Origin: Bacteroidota bacterium
Lineage (GTDB): Bacteria > Bacteroidota > Bacteroidia > B-17B0 > Aurantibacillaceae
Direction: 5' to 3'
Assembly (NCBI GenBank): GCA_030681615.1
Contig: JAUXSA010000157.1
Location: 1-52,657 of the forward strand
DNA: 52,657 bases
Positions 33,157 to 42,736 of this stretch are shown piece after piece; the stretch's first letter is position 1; each line of letters opens with the position of its first letter. Under the pieces are notes generated by a model that ran no database searches, was not told the origin of the DNA, and saw only the letters and a program-made list of their open reading frames with translations. The translations under genes were made by a program, and so were the position numbers.

Positions 33157-35151
33157 GTGATACCTAAAAACACCGTTGATAAAATAATTGATGCCGCGCA
33201 TGTTGAGGAAGTAGTAGGTGAATTTATTACCTTAAAGAAACGTGGCGCCAATTTACTGGGTTTATGCCCTTTTCATGGTGAAAAATCTCCTTCCTTTACG
33301 GTTTCGGCGGTAAAAGGTATTTACAAATGTTTTGGCTGTGGCAAATCGGGCAACTCTGTTAATTTTATCATGGAGCACTTAAAGCTTTCGTATCCCGATG
33401 CTTTACGCTGGCTTGCTAAAAAATACAATATCGAAATTGTTGAGCGCGAAATTACACCTGAAGAACGCGAACAACAAACAGAGCGCGAAAGTATGCTCAT
33501 CGTTATGCAATATGCGGCACGCTATTTTGCAGAGACCATGATGAATACCGATGAAGGAAGATCTATTGGCCTTGGTTATTTTAAAGAACGCGATCTGCGC
33601 GATGATATCATAGAAAAATTTCAGTTAGGTTACAGTTTGGAAGAGCGTAATGCTTTTACTGTAGCCGCCATAAAAAACAGTTACCAACCCAAATACCTTG
33701 CAAAAACAGGTATGAGCATTATAAGCAACCGTTATGTAGAGGGGAATGAATTAACACAGGCTGATCTTTTTGACCGTTATGCAGGCCGTGTAATGTTCCC
33801 AATACACGATGACGGCGGCCGTGTAGTTGCATTTGGTGGAAGAACTTTAAGCAGCGATAAAAAAGTAGCAAAATATATTAATAGTCCCGAGACAGAGATC
33901 TACAACAAGAGTAAAATTTTGTATGGCTTGTGGATGGGAAAAAGGGCTATTCAGGATGCCGATTGTTGTTACCTTGTAGAAGGTTATATGGATGTTATTG
34001 CCATGCACCAGGTTGGTATTGCCAATGTTGTAGCTTCAAGCGGCACATCGCTAACCGTTGAACAAATAAAATCAATACACCGTTTTACAAAGAATATTGT
34101 TGTATTGTATGATGGTGATGATGCGGGGCAAAAAGCCAGCAACCGGGCTATTCCGTTGCTGTTAGAAGAAGGTATGAATGTGAAGTTGTTATTGTTTCCG
34201 GATAATGACGATCCGGATTCGTTTAGCAGGAAAGTAACGGTACAGGAGTTTAAAGATTACTTACAAAATAATACAGAAGACTTTTTAAAGTTCAAGGCAA
34301 AAAAATTAACCGAAGAAAGTAAGAACGATCCCATAAAACGCGCAGGTGTCATTAAAGATATTGTAGAAAGTATTTCGTTGATACCCGATAATATTATTAG
34401 AAGCATTTATATCAGAGAATGTTCTAATATAATGGAGATAGAGGAATCTATCCTGCAGTTAGAAGTAAATAAAATAAGAAGGAAAAGTGCAGCAAAGACA
34501 GGAAGCTCTAATTATTTAACTACCGAAAGCTCAACAACACCTGAAGATAATTTAGAGAGTGAATTATTAATTGAGACCAAACCCGAAAAAGAAGTTTTTA
34601 ATTTTGATGCAGAAGAGGAACGCTTACTTGTTTTATTAATAAAATACGGCAACATACTTATTACTACGCAGGCCGAAGATGAAATGGATGTGGAACATGA
34701 GCTTGAAATTACTTTGGGCGAGTTTATTGTGTTTGAATTATGGCGCGACGGCATTGCTTATGAGAACCCATTATACCAGGCAGTTTTAGATGAATACATA
34801 GCACAATTAAAAGATCATCGTTTACCGGATGTAAAACATTTTTTACAATCTCCCGATCCAATCATAAGTAGCTTTGCTGTGAATTATGTAATAGATAAAC
34901 ATGAAGTAAGTCCGAAGTGGATAAACTTTGGCGTAATAGTTCCAAAAGAAATTGATCTTGCTAAAAAAGATGCCGAAAAAACGTTGTTTAGTTTTAAAAG
35001 CAGGAAACTAAACGCTTATATAAATTCTATCCGCGAATCTTTAAAAGCCCTTCAATACGAAGAGCAATTAGAAATATTGGAAGAGATAAAACGTTTGGAT
35101 ATTCTGAAAGGCCGGGTTAATAAGCTTTTGGGAAGAGAGGTTATAAAGTAG
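33157..35151 (+). CDS. dnaG: DNA primase
   Basis: A 664-residue replication primase that makes RNA primers for the replisome. The start is GTG, directly opening into IPKNTVDKIIDAAHVEEVVG, where family members begin. The CHC2 zinc finger has Cys37, His40, Cys58 and Cys61. The central RNA-polymerase domain contains HDDGGRVVAFGGRTL. The TOPRIM motif is YLVEGYMDVIAMHQVG, with the metal-binding YDGDDAGQKAS. The last 200 residues are the helical DnaB-binding region, more variable as usual. It stands alone on the plus strand; no rpoD or rpsU is adjacent. Confidence 0.97.
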   Translation: MIPKNTVDKIIDAAHVEEVVGEFITLKKRGANLLGLCPFHGEKSPSFTVSAVKGIYKCFGCGKSGNSVNFIMEHLKLSYPDALRWLAKKYNIEIVEREITPEEREQQTERESMLIVMQYAARYFAETMMNTDEGRSIGLGYFKERDLRDDIIEKFQLGYSLEERNAFTVAAIKNSYQPKYLAKTGMSIISNRYVEGNELTQADLFDRYAGRVMFPIHDDGGRVVAFGGRTLSSDKKVAKYINSPETEIYNKSKILYGLWMGKRAIQDADCCYLVEGYMDVIAMHQVGIANVVASSGTSLTVEQIKSIHRFTKNIVVLYDGDDAGQKASNRAIPLLLEEGMNVKLLLFPDNDDPDSFSRKVTVQEFKDYLQNNTEDFLKFKAKKLTEESKNDPIKRAGVIKDIVESISLIPDNIIRSIYIRECSNIMEIEESILQLEVNKIRRKSAAKTGSSNYLTTESSTTPEDNLESELLIETKPEKEVFNFDAEEERLLVLLIKYGNILITTQAEDEMDVEHELEITLGEFIVFELWRDGIAYENPLYQAVLDEYIAQLKDHRLPDVKHFLQSPDPIISSFAVNYVIDKHEVSPKWINFGVIVPKEIDLAKKDAEKTLFSFKSRKLNAYINSIRESLKALQYEEQLEILEEIKRLDILKGRVNKLLGREVIK

Positions 35152-35179
35152 TTTAACCGAATAGGAGAATACTTATTAT

Positions 35180-35899
35180 ATGCCATTTCGAAATAAGATA
35201 AAGAATGAAGCCATTAAACAAAAATATGATAAGTCAGATTTACTTAAATCTGATTATTTATTAGGCTTGGAAAATAATATCGAAATTTATTATGCTCCCG
35301 TTGATTTTTTGAATACCGAGGCATCGGTCGTTATGGTTGGAATAACACCAGGATGGACTCAGATGGAACTTTCTTATAGAACTGTTATTAAATCATACAA
35401 AGAAAGTAGTGATTGGTTTGGATCATTAAAATCTGGAAAAAAAGCAGCTAGTTTCGCAGGGTCGATGAGGACGAATCTTATTAGAATGCTTGATGAATTA
35501 CGGTTAAATAACAAACTTGGAATAAACTCTACACAAGAATTATTTGACATTAGAAATTCTGTTTTACATACAACATCTATTTTAAAGTATCCAGTATTTC
35601 ACAAAAACAAGAATTACAATGGAAAAAATCCATCAGCGATAAACACCAAAATTTTATGGAACTCTATTAAGCAAAATTTTGTTCCCGAAATCAATTCCTT
35701 TAAAAACACATTAATCATCCCTCTAGGGAATAGCGTTTCCGAGGTACTAAAAAAATTACAGGAAGACAGCTTAATTAATCAAAATATTATTTTAGACTAT
35801 TTCCCTCATCCCTCCGGTGCAAATGGTCATCGTAAAACTCAATTTGAAGAATATAAAGATATTATGAAGAGCCAAATAGAAAACTGGAAATACAAATAA
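35180..35899 (+). CDS. uracil-DNA-glycosylase-superfamily-like protein (Mug/TDG-like motifs)
   Basis: A 239-residue cytosolic protein. Residues 49-58 (SVVMVGITPG) and 207-218 (YFPHPSGANGHR) resemble the two active-site motifs of Mug/TDG glycosylases (GINPG and PNPSGLSR) in the right order and near-normal spacing. A strand IIPLGNSVSEVL lies between them where Mug has a similar block. The central helix SMRTNLIRMLDEL also fits. The catalytic Asn of Mug is Thr56 here, so glycosylase activity is uncertain. It follows dnaG by 28 bases on the same strand. The fold match is made by eye and is not certain. Confidence 0.6.
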   Translation: MPFRNKIKNEAIKQKYDKSDLLKSDYLLGLENNIEIYYAPVDFLNTEASVVMVGITPGWTQMELSYRTVIKSYKESSDWFGSLKSGKKAASFAGSMRTNLIRMLDELRLNNKLGINSTQELFDIRNSVLHTTSILKYPVFHKNKNYNGKNPSAINTKILWNSIKQNFVPEINSFKNTLIIPLGNSVSEVLKKLQEDSLINQNIILDYFPHPSGANGHRKTQFEEYKDIMKSQIENWKYK

Positions 35900-35900
35900 T

Positions 35901-35990
35901 TCCTTTGAGAACTTTGCGCCTCCTTTGTGAACTTCGTGGTTAAATCTATCCACAAAGAGCACGAAGAATTTTTCACAAAGGACACTGAGA
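35901..35990. repeat. intergenic palindrome, CCAC-type (copy B3)
   Basis: The left and right halves are imperfect reverse complements. The minus-strand left half and plus-strand right half both start CCAC(G/A)AAG and continue in CACAAAG-like units about every ten bases, to end near AATT. It separates the glycosylase-like gene from the T9SS carboxypeptidase. The fold is weaker than in copies B1, B2 and B4. Confidence 0.55.
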
Positions 35991-35991
35991 A

Positions 35992-38343
35992 TTATTTTTC
36001 TACAACTACTTTCTTCACCACTTCTTCTCCACCCGCTTTTATTTTTACGAAATAAATTCCGGCAGCCTGGTTCTCAATATTAATGTTTGAGTTTAAAGCG
36101 TTATTGTTCTGTTGCTGATAAACTAATTGTCCTAACGAGTTATACACCGCTACATCAATAGAAATTCCATCAGGATTTGATAAATTAAAATTACCATTAG
36201 ATGGGTTGGGACTTAAAACAATATTATCGCCAACTAAAATATTTATAACAACACCTACAGGGCCCGAGGAAATAACACGGATCAAAAGGTCGTCAAAATA
36301 AAAACCGTCTTTATTGACACTAAAATCTGTATTGAATAAAAATCTTAATTTAATTGTTTGTCCTAAATATAATGAAAGGTCAATATCCTCTTTTACGAAC
36401 GCGTCCTGGATGCCATCATAAATAGGTACCGTTCCTCCAAATGATGTAGGAGCTGTTTCGTACTTACCGCATAAAGGTGCCCAGGTTGTACCATCGTTTG
36501 TAGTTATTAGTATTTGTGTTTTATCACCATCTTTTTCCATTTCAAAACGTGTGTAATATTGTAAATGTGCATATACCGCATTGGTTAACACCATTGGATT
36601 TTTTAATGTGATAGATTTGGTAAGGTTCCCCGTATAATTACCTGTAGGACTCTCGGTAATACTGGTTGGTGGGGAAACAAATTTTGTTGTACTCAATCCC
36701 CAGGTACCTGATGTAGTATAATTTGTTGCGGTTGAATTTCCATTATCGTAAATCAAAGTTAAAGGTGTGCCATACACTTTAGTCACTGTGTCTAAACGTG
36801 TAAAAGCACCGTTGTTAACTGCAATTGCATATTTCACAGCTTGTCCCGGTGTTAAGCCTGTATTTAAAACAAAAGAAATAGAATCGCTGATCGTTTGATT
36901 TTGAATTAAAGTAGAATAAATTTTTGGCGCACCAACCGATGAAATGTCTGTACCAACAGGAACTATCGAAACAGTAAATGTACCAGCTTGTAAGCCTAAG
37001 CGTTGCAAATTGTAATTTAAATAACCATTGCCGCTTAAAAATTTATCGCGCGCATCTCTTGCAATGGCGTACTTGCCAACCATCTTTGCAAGATTATAGT
37101 TTTGATTGAAAGTAGTTTTACACACATCCAGGATACGTGATGATGCCGGCCAGAAACCGTCATTGGCTGCTCCCGCTTCTGGTGTCATAGCTAAGATCAT
37201 TGGTTTTGTAGTTTGCTCGCCGTACATCCAGTCATCACTATCACCATTTACAACATAGTTCACTGTTTGATCGCCGGTACCGTATAAAAATCTGCTTGTC
37301 TCGGTTAATAGAACAGACCAATTCACAAAAGTAGCACTATCAGGCGTGTAGATACTTGGAAGATAACCCCATGGATAGATCAATAAATTACCATAAGTAT
37401 GCGCGTTCAATGCCGTAGCAAATTGGTGTGCATTACAAAAATTTCTAATGGCTTGTGTTTCAGGTTCGCTAAAAGCACTTGGGCCACGGTATGTATCGCT
37501 ACTGGTAGTTGGCGAAGAACCTGTGTTATCAAACCCCCAATTGTAACCATAATTCCTGTTAAGATCAACACCAAAATTAGAACCATTGTTTCTGCGATTC
37601 TTGCGCCACATACCGCCACCGTTTGGATTGGTTGTTTGATTATACACATAACCATCCGGGTTAACGCAAGGCACAAAATATAATTCTGTATTATCTATTG
37701 TAGCTTTAATATCAGCATTAGTTGCATAATTTTCTAATAGATACCACATGTAAAAGATCGTTTGTGATAAACTTGCCGCTTCTCTGGCATGGTGCAAAGC
37801 GTTATAAAACACCTCAGGCTCTGCTTCGTCTACATTTGGATTATCACTTATCCTTACCCAATAAAGTTCTCTGCCTTCGTGGCTAAGCGGACTTAACGGC
37901 TGCTTCACATTAATTAAATTAGGATATAATAATGCCATACTATCAAGGATCTGTTTCATTTCATTCCAGGTAAAATATCCACCCATAGTTCCTAAGTGAA
38001 AATAAGTTGGCTTTGTAAGGTTTGATTTATTACAATCAATAGGAGGCATTGAACGTTCGGCCATGTCAGCTTTATTACGGGCTTCATAAAATTTGGCCAT
38101 ATCGTAGATCAAAATTTTATGTTTTACGCCATTCGCTTTTAATACTTGCAATTCAGAGTCGCTTATCTCAGCGGCAATGCCATCATCCTGCACATCGCTG
38201 TGATCGATAGTAATACCTAACTGTAATAATTTTATAGCGAGTTGCTCATCACCCTGCATTAAAACCTTATGGTACTTTAAAGTTTGTGCGTTAATAGCGG
38301 TTAGGCTAAACAATACAATTATTCCTAAAATAATTTTTCTCAT
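35992..38343 (-). CDS. M14 zinc carboxypeptidase with T9SS sorting domain
   Basis: A 783-residue secreted metallopeptidase. The signal peptide ends INAQ (20). The M14 domain spans about 115-425: zinc ligands His185 and Glu188 in HHAREA and His315 in ALNAHTYGN, the substrate-binding block NPDGYVYNQ, RNYGYNWGF, and catalytic Glu389 in MTPEAG. It is followed by a beta-rich region (435-690) that includes a jelly-roll-like YTTSGTWGLSTTKFVSPP and the FYFDDLLIRV mark of a concanavalin-like module. The last 75 residues are the T9SS domain (LSPNPSNGNFNLSN ... AAGIYFVKIKAGG). It is likely a surface or secreted peptide-degrading enzyme, 11 bases downstream of a prolyl oligopeptidase gene on the same strand. 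Confidence 0.93.
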   Translation of the reverse strand: MRKIILGIIVLFSLTAINAQTLKYHKVLMQGDEQLAIKLLQLGITIDHSDVQDDGIAAEISDSELQVLKANGVKHKILIYDMAKFYEARNKADMAERSMPPIDCNKSNLTKPTYFHLGTMGGYFTWNEMKQILDSMALLYPNLINVKQPLSPLSHEGRELYWVRISDNPNVDEAEPEVFYNALHHAREAASLSQTIFYMWYLLENYATNADIKATIDNTELYFVPCVNPDGYVYNQTTNPNGGGMWRKNRRNNGSNFGVDLNRNYGYNWGFDNTGSSPTTSSDTYRGPSAFSEPETQAIRNFCNAHQFATALNAHTYGNLLIYPWGYLPSIYTPDSATFVNWSVLLTETSRFLYGTGDQTVNYVVNGDSDDWMYGEQTTKPMILAMTPEAGAANDGFWPASSRILDVCKTTFNQNYNLAKMVGKYAIARDARDKFLSGNGYLNYNLQRLGLQAGTFTVSIVPVGTDISSVGAPKIYSTLIQNQTISDSISFVLNTGLTPGQAVKYAIAVNNGAFTRLDTVTKVYGTPLTLIYDNGNSTATNYTTSGTWGLSTTKFVSPPTSITESPTGNYTGNLTKSITLKNPMVLTNAVYAHLQYYTRFEMEKDGDKTQILITTNDGTTWAPLCGKYETAPTSFGGTVPIYDGIQDAFVKEDIDLSLYLGQTIKLRFLFNTDFSVNKDGFYFDDLLIRVISSGPVGVVINILVGDNIVLSPNPSNGNFNLSNPDGISIDVAVYNSLGQLVYQQQNNNALNSNINIENQAAGIYFVKIKAGGEEVVKKVVVEK

Positions 38344-38354
38344 TCTTTTATTTT

Positions 38355-40457
38355 TTAATGGTACATATCTAAATTATAAAATACAAAAGCCCACATATCT
38401 CCAAACTCATCAATTTGTTTAGCTGTAGGTTTACCGGCACCGTGCCCGGCGTTCACATCAATTCTGATCAGCATTGGGTTTTCGCTGGTATTTTTTTCCT
38501 GCAAGGTTGCTGCAAATTTAAAAGAGTGTGCGGGTACTACCCTGTCGTCATGATCTCCTGTTAAAACCATGGTTGCAGGATATGCCGTTGCTTTTACATT
38601 GTGTAATGGAGAATATTTAAACAAACAGGCAAACTCTTCTTTATTCTCGCTATTGCCATAATCAACACTCCAGGCCCTGCCAATAGTAAATAAATGAAAA
38701 CGCAACATATCTAAAACACCAACCGTTGGCAATGCCACTTTACAAATATCCGGTCGCTGAGTCATAACCGCGCCAATTAATAAACCACCATTACTGCGGC
38801 CGTGAATTGCAATTTTATTATATGAAGTATAATTATTAGCAACTAAATATTCGCAGGCCGCAATAAAATCATCAAACACATTTTGTTTTTTGCATTTGGT
38901 TCCTGCTTTATGCCAGTCCTCGCCATACTCGCCCCCACCACGAAGGTTAGGTACACAGTAAATTCCACCTGCTTCTAAAAAAACAGCACGATCAACCCTA
39001 AACTCTGGTGAGAGCGAAATATTAAAACCACCATAACCGTAAACAAAGCAGGGTGTTTTTGGATTTATCTCTAAACCTCGTTTATGCGTAATGAACATCG
39101 AAATTTTTGCGCCGTCTTTGCCCGGAAAAAAAACCTGCTTTGTTTCATAACCTTCTGAATGAAATTTACACTCAGGATTAAAGACCAATTTACTCTGCCA
39201 GCTAGCAGCGTCCAGGTAATAATTTTGATCAGGCCCGGTGTATTGAGAAATACTGTAAGTTGCAAAATTATATTCCTTATCAGTATTAAAAGAATTTACT
39301 TTACAAATACCCGGCAACTTAATTTCTTTTTCGAGTTTCCCCTCTAAACTATAGCAACTTAATTTTGAACAGGCATTTGCAAGATAATTAACAACAATTT
39401 TATTGTTACACAATCTCACTCCTTCTAATAGATCAAATGATTCGGGTATAATTGTTTTCCAGTTTTCCGGGCCGGGAGCATCTGCTTTAAAAGAAACTAA
39501 TTTATATTTTGATGCTTTGTTATTTGTATGCAAATAAAAAACGTTCCCGATATTATCAATAGTATGATTTTCAAAATCAAAATTATCAGCTACTGTAACA
39601 AATTTAGCTGCGGGGGTTGAAAGGTCTTTTATCAATAATTTGTTACCGCTGGTGCTTTGGCTGATAGACAACACTAAATAATTTTCATCGTCCGTTACAT
39701 TAGCCCCAAAATTATAATTTGGATTATTTTTATCTTCAAAAACCAAAAGATCTTTTTCTTGTTTAGTGCCTAACTGGTGAAAATAAACTTTATGGAATTG
39801 GTTCTTTTGAGAAAGTGCGCTGCCGGTTGGTTCGCTGTAGCGGCTGTAATAGATGCCATTCCCTTTCCAACTCATGCCGCTAAATTTTACCCACTTAATA
39901 ACATCGGGTAAATCATTTTTTGTTCCAATGTCCCTAAAACGTATCTCTACCCAATCACTACCGGCTTTTGAGATACCATAAGCAAGTGTTTTACCGTTTT
40001 TAGAAATAGATATACCGCTTAAAGAAACCGTACCATCTTTTGATAAGGTATTGGGGTCTAATAAAATTTCACCAGCATCATCCAGATTTTTTTGGATATA
40101 AAGTACACTTTGATTTTGGAGTCCGTTATTCTTATAACAAAAAAATGAATTTCCTTTTTTAAATGGTGCCGACTGTTTGTTGTAGTTCCATATTTCGGTT
40201 AAACGCGCTTTTATTTTATCACGAAAATAGATCTTCTTTAAATATTCCTCTGTTACGGCATTTTCTTTTTTAACCCAGGCGCCGGTCTTCTCAGAGCGAT
40301 CATCTTCCAGCCAACGGTATGGGTCGGCCACTTTCTCTCCAAAATAAGTATCCACCTGCGGATCCTTTTCAGTGACAGGATAATTAAATTTATTTTGAGC
40401 GTTAAAAGGTATAACTGTCAGGTTCAAAAAAAATAGTGCAATAACCGTTTTATACAT
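38355..40457 (-). CDS. prolyl oligopeptidase family S9 peptidase, secreted
   Basis: I placed the start at 40457 (MYKTVIALFFL), which opens a proper signal peptide ending FNAQ. An in-frame ATG at 40508 adds 17 unusual residues. The 700-residue protein has the beta-propeller N-terminal part, with KVADPYRWLEDD at its entry, and a C-terminal alpha/beta hydrolase. The nucleophile is in GRSNGGLLIGAVM, the acid in LTGDHDDRVVPAHSFK and the histidine in NAGHGAGKPT. The order and length fit S9A prolyl endopeptidases, which cut short Pro-containing peptides. It forms a pair with the M14 carboxypeptidase gene, 11 bases apart, consistent with joint peptide breakdown outside the cytosol. Confidence 0.93.
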   Translation of the reverse strand: MYKTVIALFFLNLTVIPFNAQNKFNYPVTEKDPQVDTYFGEKVADPYRWLEDDRSEKTGAWVKKENAVTEEYLKKIYFRDKIKARLTEIWNYNKQSAPFKKGNSFFCYKNNGLQNQSVLYIQKNLDDAGEILLDPNTLSKDGTVSLSGISISKNGKTLAYGISKAGSDWVEIRFRDIGTKNDLPDVIKWVKFSGMSWKGNGIYYSRYSEPTGSALSQKNQFHKVYFHQLGTKQEKDLLVFEDKNNPNYNFGANVTDDENYLVLSISQSTSGNKLLIKDLSTPAAKFVTVADNFDFENHTIDNIGNVFYLHTNNKASKYKLVSFKADAPGPENWKTIIPESFDLLEGVRLCNNKIVVNYLANACSKLSCYSLEGKLEKEIKLPGICKVNSFNTDKEYNFATYSISQYTGPDQNYYLDAASWQSKLVFNPECKFHSEGYETKQVFFPGKDGAKISMFITHKRGLEINPKTPCFVYGYGGFNISLSPEFRVDRAVFLEAGGIYCVPNLRGGGEYGEDWHKAGTKCKKQNVFDDFIAACEYLVANNYTSYNKIAIHGRSNGGLLIGAVMTQRPDICKVALPTVGVLDMLRFHLFTIGRAWSVDYGNSENKEEFACLFKYSPLHNVKATAYPATMVLTGDHDDRVVPAHSFKFAATLQEKNTSENPMLIRIDVNAGHGAGKPTAKQIDEFGDMWAFVFYNLDMYH

Positions 40458-40518
40458 TGTTAAAAGTGCTTTGTTAATATTAAAAAAAAAGGTGCCAAAA
40501 ATGCGCAAAGAGGCGCTC

Positions 40519-40526
40519 TATATTTG
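40519..40526 (+). promoter_or_regulatory. -7 box for the glucosaminidase gene
   Basis: TATATTTG exactly matches TAnnTTTG and ends nine bases before the ATG at 40536, giving a very short leader. No good -33 box. Confidence 0.4.
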
Positions 40527-40535
40527 TAAATATAG

Positions 40536-41468
40536 ATGATAAAAGGCAATATTTCAATAGCTAATACAATAAAATGTTCGGCGGTAAATATTGGCTTTTT
40601 TTTGGTGATCATCTCCTTAAAAATGGGCGGACAACCACCGCAAGCCCATACTGACATTTACATTAGCTCATATGCTGCCGAGGCCGTAAACCAAATGATC
40701 GAATACAAGATCCCGGCCTCTGTTACCCTTGCACAGGCCATTTTTGAAAGCGCTTGTGGAAACAGCAATTTGGCCCAAAGATCTAATAACCATTTTGGAA
40801 TTAAGTGCCACACGCAATGGGGCGGAGATACTGTTCGTAAAAGTGATGATAGCTGGGACGAATGTTTTAGAAAATATAATTCTATTAAAGATTCATATAC
40901 CGATCATAGTTTATTCTTGAGATCAAGAGCCAGGTATAAAGAATTATTTAAACTATCTGTTAACGATTACAAAGGCTGGTGCCACGGCTTAAAAAAATCA
41001 GGTTATGCAACTTACGCCTATTATCCTGAAGTATTGATAAAGATAATTGAGGAATATGGCTTGTATGAATTTGACAGGGCTGAGACTTTAGAACCGGCGG
41101 TTTTGATATGCAATAACAACAAAGAAATAATTAAAAGTAAACTAACCGATAAAGAGTTTACCCTTGATGAATTTTGTGTTAATGACATTTTATGGAACGA
41201 TGAAAAGGATGTTCTCATTCAAAGCCTTGAGTTGGTTATTGATCATCCGGAACCTCATAGTATCGATGTTTTAGAAAGCGGTATGTTGATGTGTTTTAAA
41301 ACAGAAGAGATCGTTGAAAGTAATTTTATAACAGAAGGATTTACTTTAAAAGAATTAAGTGCCCACGACCTGCTTTGGAGCAATGAAAAAGATCTTTTGA
41401 TCCAAAGCCTCGAGTTTATTATTGATCATCCTGAAAAGCAGGTAGAACTAATTACTGACAATTATTAG
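40536..41468 (+). CDS. glucosaminidase (FlgJ-type) with two C-terminal tandem repeats
   Basis: A 310-residue cell-wall hydrolase. A hydrophobic stretch at about 16-29 may be a signal or anchor. The glucosaminidase domain (about 38-180) has the catalytic Glu71 in LAQAIFESACGNSNLAQRSNNHFGIKC, and FRKYNSIKDSYTDHSLFLR plus ATYAYYPEVLIKIIEEYGL as family blocks. This is the LYZ2/Mannosyl-glycoprotein endo-beta-N-acetylglucosaminidase group that cuts peptidoglycan. Two 55-residue repeats follow (185-239 and 246-300), 28 of 55 residues identical. I do not recognise them. They take the place of the SH3b or LysM binding modules often found here, so a binding role is a guess. Confidence 0.85.
   Translation: MIKGNISIANTIKCSAVNIGFFLVIISLKMGGQPPQAHTDIYISSYAAEAVNQMIEYKIPASVTLAQAIFESACGNSNLAQRSNNHFGIKCHTQWGGDTVRKSDDSWDECFRKYNSIKDSYTDHSLFLRSRARYKELFKLSVNDYKGWCHGLKKSGYATYAYYPEVLIKIIEEYGLYEFDRAETLEPAVLICNNNKEIIKSKLTDKEFTLDEFCVNDILWNDEKDVLIQSLELVIDHPEPHSIDVLESGMLMCFKTEEIVESNFITEGFTLKELSAHDLLWSNEKDLLIQSLEFIIDHPEKQVELITDNY
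41088..41435 (+). repeat. tandem coding repeat in the glucosaminidase
   Basis: The two units at 41088-41252 and 41271-41435 encode 55 residues each, joined by a six-residue linker. Shared core residues are LW..EKD.LIQSLE..IDHPE. Confidence 0.8.
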
Positions 41469-41590
41469 GCTTTAAGTGTCCTTATAAACAAAAAATTCAC
41501 TTTATTCTGTCTATTTAAAAATGTATTTATTCTTTTCGGATAAATTAATTTTGGCTAAATCCATTTAATTTACTAATTTAGCCCAAACCT

Positions 41591-41598
41591 TACATTTG
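41591..41598 (+). promoter_or_regulatory. -7 box for the T9SS gene
   Basis: TACATTTG exactly matches TAnnTTTG, 17 bases before the ATG at 41616. Confidence 0.4.
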
Positions 41599-41615
41599 TA
41601 AGTTTTGTACTAAAA

Positions 41616-42629
41616 ATGAAAAAAAGTTTATTTATTACATTTTTTATTTTAGCTATTACACAAATTAAAGCGGCAACCTGCATAGCTTTATTCAGTGGTG
41701 ATTGGAATTCGACCCTTGGCTGGTCTTGTGGTTCAGTGCCAGCGTGTGGAGATTCTATTGTTATTCCGGCAGGAATAACCGTTACAATTTCAAACCAGCA
41801 AGATTATTCTGGTTGTCCTTCAAACTTACCATTGAAAATTACTATTTACGGTACTTTAAAATTTACTAATGGTAATAAACTCAAATTAAATTGCGAATCG
41901 ATCATATATATATTTCCTGGCGGAACCATTTCACCTGGCACTGGCGGCGGAAATTCAAACTACATAGAGGTTTGCGGGGATAACTACTGGAACGCTGCGT
42001 CTGGACCTCTATACGGCCCCACATGTATACCTCCTAGTACACCCGGTTGTGGTATTGTTTTACCTATAGAATTAATTAATTTCTCGGGAAAACCAAATAA
42101 TGGTTTCGTGGAATTATCTTGGCTTACCGCTACCGAAAAGAATTCAAATTATTTTGATGTAGAAAGAAGTTCGGATGGTATTGATTTTACTAAAAGAGTA
42201 ACTATAAATTCAAAAGCTATAAATGGCAATAGTTCCTCCCCATTAGATTATTATTGCATAGACAATGATCCACTATTTGATGTTAGCTATTATAGATTAA
42301 AACAGGTGGACTTTAGTGGCTTACTTAGTTATAGTAAAGTAATTTCCGTTAATTATTCGAAGGCGAAAAATATTAGATTCGTAATATACCCTAACCCTAA
42401 TATCGGTGAATTTACCGCCGATATTTCCGGAATAGAAAATAATCACGAGGTTTTATTACTTTTAAGAGACTCAAAAAGTAAATTACTTTACCAAACTAAA
42501 TTCTATTCTAACGAGCACACTGATTCAAAATTTCAAATAATTCCTGACACAAAGCTAGTACCGGGCATTTATGTTTGTACTTTAATAATCGAAGAAATAG
42601 AATATAACGTAAAAGTTATAGTAAGTTAA
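41616..42629 (+). CDS. T9SS-exported protein, G8-like N-terminal repeat region
   Basis: A 337-residue secreted protein. The signal peptide ends IKAA. Residues 20-115 read GDWNSTLGWSCGSVPACGDSIVIPAGITVTI and IYGTLKFTNGNKLKLNCESIIYIFPGGTIS, the right-handed beta-helix-like opening common to many Bacteroidetes surface proteins. The block PIELINFSGKPNNGFVELSW then FDVERSSDGIDF is a conserved linker often seen before T9SS domains. The C-terminus (IYPNPNIGEFTADI ... PGIYVCTLIIEE) is the sorting domain. No catalytic motif is visible. Its TACATTTG box suggests its own promoter. Confidence 0.85.
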   Translation: MKKSLFITFFILAITQIKAATCIALFSGDWNSTLGWSCGSVPACGDSIVIPAGITVTISNQQDYSGCPSNLPLKITIYGTLKFTNGNKLKLNCESIIYIFPGGTISPGTGGGNSNYIEVCGDNYWNAASGPLYGPTCIPPSTPGCGIVLPIELINFSGKPNNGFVELSWLTATEKNSNYFDVERSSDGIDFTKRVTINSKAINGNSSSPLDYYCIDNDPLFDVSYYRLKQVDFSGLLSYSKVISVNYSKAKNIRFVIYPNPNIGEFTADISGIENNHEVLLLLRDSKSKLLYQTKFYSNEHTDSKFQIIPDTKLVPGIYVCTLIIEEIEYNVKVIVS

Positions 42630-42736
42630 AGTCAACAAACATTTACGTAACCTAAATAGATTAATCTTTTACTTAATCGTACTATTTGCTTTCCGTTTTA
42701 TAAATCCTAAATTTATAGCTTCAAAAAGCAATAATA

